DNA of 49,763 nt from positions 1 to 49,763 of the forward strand of contig NZ_SOYS01000006.1 of NCBI RefSeq assembly GCF_011808225.1, given 5' to 3'. This stretch comes from Cedecea colo (GTDB lineage Bacteria; Pseudomonadota; Gammaproteobacteria; Enterobacterales; Enterobacteriaceae). Shown here piece by piece: positions 45,980 through 49,763 of the stretch. The notes beneath the pieces are model-generated. The model had not been told where the DNA came from and searched no databases. It was given only the letters and a program-made list of their open reading frames with translations. The position numbers and the translations under genes were made by a program. How positions within the stretch are numbered: the stretch's first letter is position 1; the number at the start of each line of letters is the position of its first letter.

Positions 45980-47164
45980 ATGAAAAATTCCGCACATGGA
46001 CTGAGCGCCACGCTGATTGTCCTGATGTCCGTGGCGACCGGGCTTGCGGTTGCCAGTAACTACTACGCGCAACCCCTGCTTGCTACCATCGCCAACGCTT
46101 TCTCCCTGTCCATCAATCAGGCCGGTTTTATTGTTACCGCCGCGCAGCTCGGCTATGCGGCAGGGTTGCTGCTGTTGGTCCCGCTGGGCGATATGTTTGA
46201 GCGCCGGGGGCTAATCGTCTTTATGACTTTGCTGGCCGCGGGCGGCATGCTGATCACCGCCACCAGTCAGACTTTGGGAATGATGATCCTCGGCACCGCG
46301 TTAACCGGCTTGTTCTCCGTTGTAGCGCAGATTCTGGTGCCGCTCGCCGCTCATCTTGCCGAGCCGGAAAAACGCGGTAAGGTCGTTGGCACTATTATGA
46401 GCGGCCTTTTACTGGGTATTTTGCTGGCGCGTACCGTGGCTGGCCTGCTGGCAGACATGGGTGGCTGGCGCACCGTTTACTGGGTTGCGAGCGTGCTGAT
46501 GATGTTGATGGCGCTGGCGCTGTGGCGCGGCCTGCCCACGGTGAAACAGGAAAGCCATCTCAATTATCCGCAGCTTCTTGGCTCTGTCTTCAGCCTCTTT
46601 ATTAAAAACGGTCTGCTGCGCACCCGCGCTTTGCTGGGTTGTCTGACCTTTGCTAACTTCAGCATCCTGTGGACCTCAATGGCATTTTTACTGGCCTCGC
46701 CGCCGTTTAACTTCTCTGAAGGGATTATTGGTCTGTTCGGGCTGGCTGGCGCTGCGGGGGCGTTAGGCGCGCGCCCTGCGGGAGGTTTCGTTGACAAAGG
46801 CAAGGCGCATCTCACCACAACGGTGGGCCTGGCGCTGCTTCTGCTGTCGTGGATTGCCACGGCGCTGGGGCAGTTCTCGGTTATCGCGCTGATTATCGGC
46901 ATTCTGGTGCTGGATCTCACGGTACAGGGCGTACATATCACCAATCAGGCCGTGATTTATCGCATGATGCCGGAAGCCCGTAATCGCCTGACCGCCGGGT
47001 ATATGACCAGCTATTTTATCGGCGGCGCGGCTGGGTCGTTGATTTCGGCAAGCGCCTATCAGCACGCCGGGTGGAATGGGGTCTGTCTCGCGGGTGCCAT
47101 TATGGCCCTACTAAATCTGGTGGTGTGGTGGCGTGGTTATCACCGCCAGACGGAGTGCCGGTAA
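45980..47164 (+). CDS. ygaY: MFS transporter (YgaY-like)
   Basis: The 394-residue protein has twelve membrane helices and is of the major facilitator superfamily (drug:H+ antiporter-like; LLLVPLGDMFERRG motif A region, TGLFSVVAQILVPLAAHLAEPEKRGKVVG). It is intact here, whereas the E. coli K-12 ygaY gene is broken. The substrate is unknown. The start is the ATG at 45980; five codons upstream are open but less likely. Confidence 0.88.
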   Translation: MKNSAHGLSATLIVLMSVATGLAVASNYYAQPLLATIANAFSLSINQAGFIVTAAQLGYAAGLLLLVPLGDMFERRGLIVFMTLLAAGGMLITATSQTLGMMILGTALTGLFSVVAQILVPLAAHLAEPEKRGKVVGTIMSGLLLGILLARTVAGLLADMGGWRTVYWVASVLMMLMALALWRGLPTVKQESHLNYPQLLGSVFSLFIKNGLLRTRALLGCLTFANFSILWTSMAFLLASPPFNFSEGIIGLFGLAGAAGALGARPAGGFVDKGKAHLTTTVGLALLLLSWIATALGQFSVIALIIGILVLDLTVQGVHITNQAVIYRMMPEARNRLTAGYMTSYFIGGAAGSLISASAYQHAGWNGVCLAGAIMALLNLVVWWRGYHRQTECR

Positions 47165-47279
47165 ACCTTTATAACCTCTGTGGGCATTTGGGGGTGTTAA
47201 GGCCAGGGACAGTCTGTTAAGGTTGTTCCTGATTATTAATTCGAGTGACATTAACGCTGGTTATTTATAAATAATTAAT

Positions 47280-48017
47280 ATGGACAGTCCCGCAATAATT
47301 TCTGGTGAGAATCAACCCGTTGAAGCAACCTGGCTTGAAGGACTGAAAGACAGTTTACCCATCGTCATCAGCTATATTCCCGTCGCCTTTGCCTTCGGTC
47401 TCAATGCTACCAGGCTTGGATTCACTCCGCTCGAAAGCCTGTTTTTCTCCTGTATTATTTACGCCGGCGCCAGCCAGTTTGTGATAACCGCGCTGCTCGC
47501 GGCGGGAAGCTCCCTTTGGGTTGCAGCGCTCACCGTTATGGCAATGGATGTGCGCCACGTGCTTTATGGCCCTTCCCTGCGTAGCCGCATCACAAAAACG
47601 CTCAGTAAACCAAAAACCGCCGTTTGGGCCTTTGGCCTGACGGACGAAGTGTTCGCCGCTGCCACCGCGAAGCTGGTAAGAGATAACCGCCGCTGGAGCG
47701 AAAACTGGATGATCGGCATCGCCTTCTGCTCCTGGTCCTCCTGGGTGCTTGGTACAGCTCTGGGTTCGTGGTCCGGCAACGGTTTGCTTGATGACCTCCC
47801 GGCGGTGGAAGCCGCGCTGAGCTTTATGCTGCCCGCGCTGTTTCTCAGTTTCCTGCTCGCCTCATTCCAGCGTCAGCAATCCTGGATCGTGGCTGCGGCG
47901 CTTGCAGGTGCTCTGCTGGGCGTCACCCTGGTGTCGATTCCGGCAGCTATTTTAGCGGGCATTGTCTGCGGCTGCCTGGCGGCCCTGGCACAATCGCTCT
48001 GTCACAAGGAGGCGTGA
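47280..48017 (+). CDS. ygaZ: Branched-chain amino acid exporter, large subunit (AzlC family)
   Basis: The 245-residue inner-membrane protein of the AzlC family has about six to eight helices ([42 protein letters not shown]). With YgaH it exports L-valine and related amino acids in E. coli. Sequence and length (245) match. Its stop overlaps the ygaH ATG by 1 nt. Confidence 0.95.
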   Translation: MDSPAIISGENQPVEATWLEGLKDSLPIVISYIPVAFAFGLNATRLGFTPLESLFFSCIIYAGASQFVITALLAAGSSLWVAALTVMAMDVRHVLYGPSLRSRITKTLSKPKTAVWAFGLTDEVFAAATAKLVRDNRRWSENWMIGIAFCSWSSWVLGTALGSWSGNGLLDDLPAVEAALSFMLPALFLSFLLASFQRQQSWIVAAALAGALLGVTLVSIPAAILAGIVCGCLAALAQSLCHKEA

Positions 48018-48352
48018 TGCATACGCAAGTGCTGCTGCTCGGCCTGCTGGTCGGTTTAGCTAACTATTTATTCCGCTATTTACCGCTACGTTTGCGGGCG
48101 AACGCCCCTCTTGCGACAAAACGCGGTGCAACCAGCGTGCTGCTGGATAGCATTGGCATCGCGTCTATTTGCGCCCTGCTGGTGGTATCAAGCGCGCCGG
48201 AAATCATGCAGGACAGCAAACGTGCGCTACCGACGCTTGTCGGCTTTGCCATCCTTGGCATGAGCTTTTATAAAACCCGCAGCATTATCATTCCGACGCT
48301 GCTTAGCGCTCTGGGTTATGGATTAGCCTGGAAATTTATGATGGTGATGTAA
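48017..48352 (+). CDS. ygaH: Branched-chain amino acid exporter, small subunit (AzlD family)
   Basis: The 111-residue membrane protein of the AzlD family reads [22 protein letters not shown] and ends [18 protein letters not shown]. The ATG at 48017 follows AAGGAGG with 4 bp spacing; a GTG one codon earlier lies too close to it. It is translationally coupled to ygaZ. Confidence 0.94.
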   Translation: MHTQVLLLGLLVGLANYLFRYLPLRLRANAPLATKRGATSVLLDSIGIASICALLVVSSAPEIMQDSKRALPTLVGFAILGMSFYKTRSIIIPTLLSALGYGLAWKFMMVM

Positions 48353-48383
48353 GCCAGATGAATTAAAGCGTCTGAATAATACA

Positions 48384-48412
48384 TTTACTTTATTTGTCAC
48401 CATCGTTACTAT
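48384..48412 (+). promoter_or_regulatory. Candidate emrRAB promoter and operator region
   Basis: TTTACT (48384-48389) and TACTAT (48407-48412) are 17 bp apart and 30 bp before emrR. The sequence to 48440 (ATATCGGCTGCAACTAATGAGG) closely resembles the E. coli emrR leader. EmrR self-repression would act here by analogy. Confidence 0.55.
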
Positions 48413-48442
48413 ATCGGCTGCAACTAATGAGGTTATGCCAAA

Positions 48443-48973
48443 ATGGATAGTTCGTTTACGCCCATTGAACAAATGCTAAAATTTCGCGCCAAGCGCCATC
48501 AGGATTTTCCCTATCAGGAAATTCTGCTGACCCGTCTGTGTATGCATATGCAGGGGAAGCTGCTGGAAAATCGCAATAAGATGCTGAAAGCTCAGGGGAT
48601 TAACGAGACGTTATTTATGGCGTTAATTACTCTTGAGTCTCAGGAAGACCATAGCATTCAGCCGTCCGAACTGAGCTGTGCCCTGGGTTCGTCACGCACC
48701 AACGCGACCCGCATCGCCGATGAACTGGAAAAACGCGGCTGGATTGAACGCCGCGAAAGCGACAACGATCGCCGCTGTCTGCATCTGCAACTGACCGATA
48801 AAGGTCACGAGTTCCTGCGTCAGGTCTTGCCGCCACAGCATAATTGCCTGCATGAGCTGTGGTCTTCCCTCAGCGGTACTGAAAAAGAGCAGCTGGAAGC
48901 CATTACCCGTAAGCTGCTCACCCGCCTTGATAAAATGGATGTAGATCAGTCAGTACCTGAAGCCGTGCGCTAA
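48443..48973 (+). CDS. emrR: MarR-family repressor EmrR (MprA)
   Basis: The 176-residue MarR-type winged-helix dimer represses emrRAB and is released by uncouplers and other hydrophobic drugs. The HTH and wing lie at about 70-120 ([31 protein letters not shown]). Length equals E. coli EmrR. It follows ygaH by 90 bp and precedes emrA by 141 bp. Confidence 0.96.
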   Translation: MDSSFTPIEQMLKFRAKRHQDFPYQEILLTRLCMHMQGKLLENRNKMLKAQGINETLFMALITLESQEDHSIQPSELSCALGSSRTNATRIADELEKRGWIERRESDNDRRCLHLQLTDKGHEFLRQVLPPQHNCLHELWSSLSGTEKEQLEAITRKLLTRLDKMDVDQSVPEAVR

Positions 48974-49017
48974 GTACCGCCTTCACGCCGATTCACCTGT
49001 CTCATAAAAAATGGCAA

Positions 49018-49053
49018 CTTAGAGGCCAGCAACTCACCTTGCTGGCCTCTAAG
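49018..49053 (+). other. Long inverted repeat between emrR and emrA
   Basis: CTTAGAGGCCAGCAA and TTGCTGGCCTCTAAG form a perfect 15 bp stem with a 6 nt loop. No T-run follows directly (ATCTAAC), so it is not a clear terminator. Within the emrRAB operon it could partly terminate, or protect or process the mRNA. Confidence 0.75.
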
Positions 49054-49114
49054 ATCTAACAGGTCGGCCCTTTAGCCGATCACAATAATAAAAAAATAAA
49101 GTGTGGAGATAAGC

Positions 49115-49763
49115 ATGAGCGCACATGCGGAGACTCAAAACCCGCAGCAGCCGGTAAACAAGAAAGGTAAACGTAAAGGTGCCCTTCTGCTGTTGACCCT
49201 GCTGTTTGTAATTATTGCTGTGGCGTACGGGATTTATTGGTTTTTGGTATTGCGGCACTACGAAAATACGGACGATGCGTATGTGGCGGGGAATCAGGTA
49301 CAGATTATGTCCCAGGTTTCAGGCAGCGTAACTAAGGTCTGGGCCGATAATACCGACTTCGTCAAAGAGGGTGACGTGCTGGTAACGCTCGACCAGGCTG
49401 ACGCTGAACAGGCGTTTGATAAAGCACAGACCGTGCTGGCATCAAGCGTGCGTCAGACGCGCCAGCAGATTTTCAACGGCAAGCAGTATCAGGCCACTAT
49501 CGAACTGAAAAAGACCGCACTGGCACAGGCGCAAAGCGACCTGAACCGCCGTGTGCCTCTGGGCAGCGCGAACCTGATTGGCCGTGAAGAGCTGCAGCAC
49601 GCTCGCGATACCGTGGCGTCCGCGCAGGCTGACCTTAACGTTGCCATCGAGCAATACAACGCGAACCAGGCGATGATTCTGGGCAGCAAGCTTGAAGACC
49701 AGCCGGCTGTGAAACAGGCCGCTGCCGATTTACGTAACGCCTGGATGGCGCTGCAACGTACTA
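49115..49763 (+). CDS. emrA: Multidrug efflux periplasmic adaptor EmrA (partial, 3' end beyond the window)
   Basis: 216 codons are visible of a membrane fusion protein that links the EmrB inner-membrane pump to TolC. There is a short cytoplasmic N-terminus, one membrane helix (about 23-45), a lipoyl/barrel-sandwich half (NTDDAYVAGNQVQIMSQVSGSV) and the start of a long coiled-coil hairpin. Sequence matches E. coli EmrA to the window edge. Start after GTGGAGATAAGC. Confidence 0.95.
   Translation, partial: MSAHAETQNPQQPVNKKGKRKGALLLLTLLFVIIAVAYGIYWFLVLRHYENTDDAYVAGNQVQIMSQVSGSVTKVWADNTDFVKEGDVLVTLDQADAEQAFDKAQTVLASSVRQTRQQIFNGKQYQATIELKKTALAQAQSDLNRRVPLGSANLIGREELQHARDTVASAQADLNVAIEQYNANQAMILGSKLEDQPAVKQAAADLRNAWMALQRT

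Overview
The window is about 50 kb of chromosome from a member of the Enterobacteriaceae. Nearly every core gene matches its Escherichia coli counterpart in sequence, length and order, from the rrn operon upstream of clpB to emrRA. Accessory genes replace or interrupt the E. coli arrangement at several points: a lactonase gene between pheA and tyrA, two DUF2382 genes instead of yfiL-yfiR-dgcN-yfiB, and a murQP-porin locus after ssrA. This makes a non-Escherichia genus, in the broad Enterobacter/Klebsiella/Cedecea neighbourhood, the best guess. The species cannot be fixed from this sequence alone.

Layout. 1-450: leader and tandem P1/P2 promoters of an rRNA operon reading off the left edge. 451-5000: clpB with a sigma-32 promoter, then pgeF and rluD. 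5000-11200: bamD, raiA, pheL-pheA with its attenuator, then the convergent aroF-tyrA pair with an SMP-30-type lactonase gene after tyrA. 11200-13100: a pair of DUF2382 stress-type proteins behind a sigma-S-like promoter. 13150-16840: ffh and the rpsP-rimM-trmD-rplS operon, with an ERIC element inside the operon. 17000-24460: ypjD, corB, grpE (sigma-32), nadK, recN (two SOS boxes), bamE, ratAB and smpB.

24539-28137: ssrA (tmRNA, tag ANDENYALAA) and a 3.15 kb island bounded by a direct repeat of about 103 bp that begins in the ssrA 3' end. The island is a collapsed P4-type satellite. A frameshifted integrase remnant is joined to the C-terminal tail of a P4-alpha-like primase, followed by one intact, AT-rich 606-codon gene of unknown family. 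That gene has a possible nuclease-like C-terminal region and is the best candidate here for an undescribed, perhaps anti-phage, function.

28140-37840: accessory and conserved small genes. These include a two-gene unit of unknown function (65 and 256 aa), a MurNAc utilisation cluster (porin, DUF2057, murQ, murP) with a deleted RpiR-type regulator beside it, ygaP, a putative 2H phosphoesterase, a YodC-like gene, yghW, alaE, ygaC and ygaM. 37917-38208: the remnant of a MocR-type regulator. 38400-42160: nrdHIEF, the class Ib ribonucleotide reductase, with NrdR and possible Fur sites. 42160-49763: proVWX (glycine betaine/proline uptake), an MFS transporter (ygaY), ygaZH, emrR and the start of emrA.

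How the genes work together. The core part serves proteostasis (clpB, grpE), ribosome building, protection and rescue (rluD, raiA, rimM, rpsP, rplS, smpB-ssrA), outer-membrane assembly (bamD, bamE), aromatic amino acid synthesis (aroF, tyrA, pheA), co-translational targeting (ffh), DNA repair (recN), deoxynucleotide supply under iron or oxidative stress (nrdHIEF) and osmotic and drug stress (proU, emr). All calls come from reading the sequence and from memory of the families; no database search was run.
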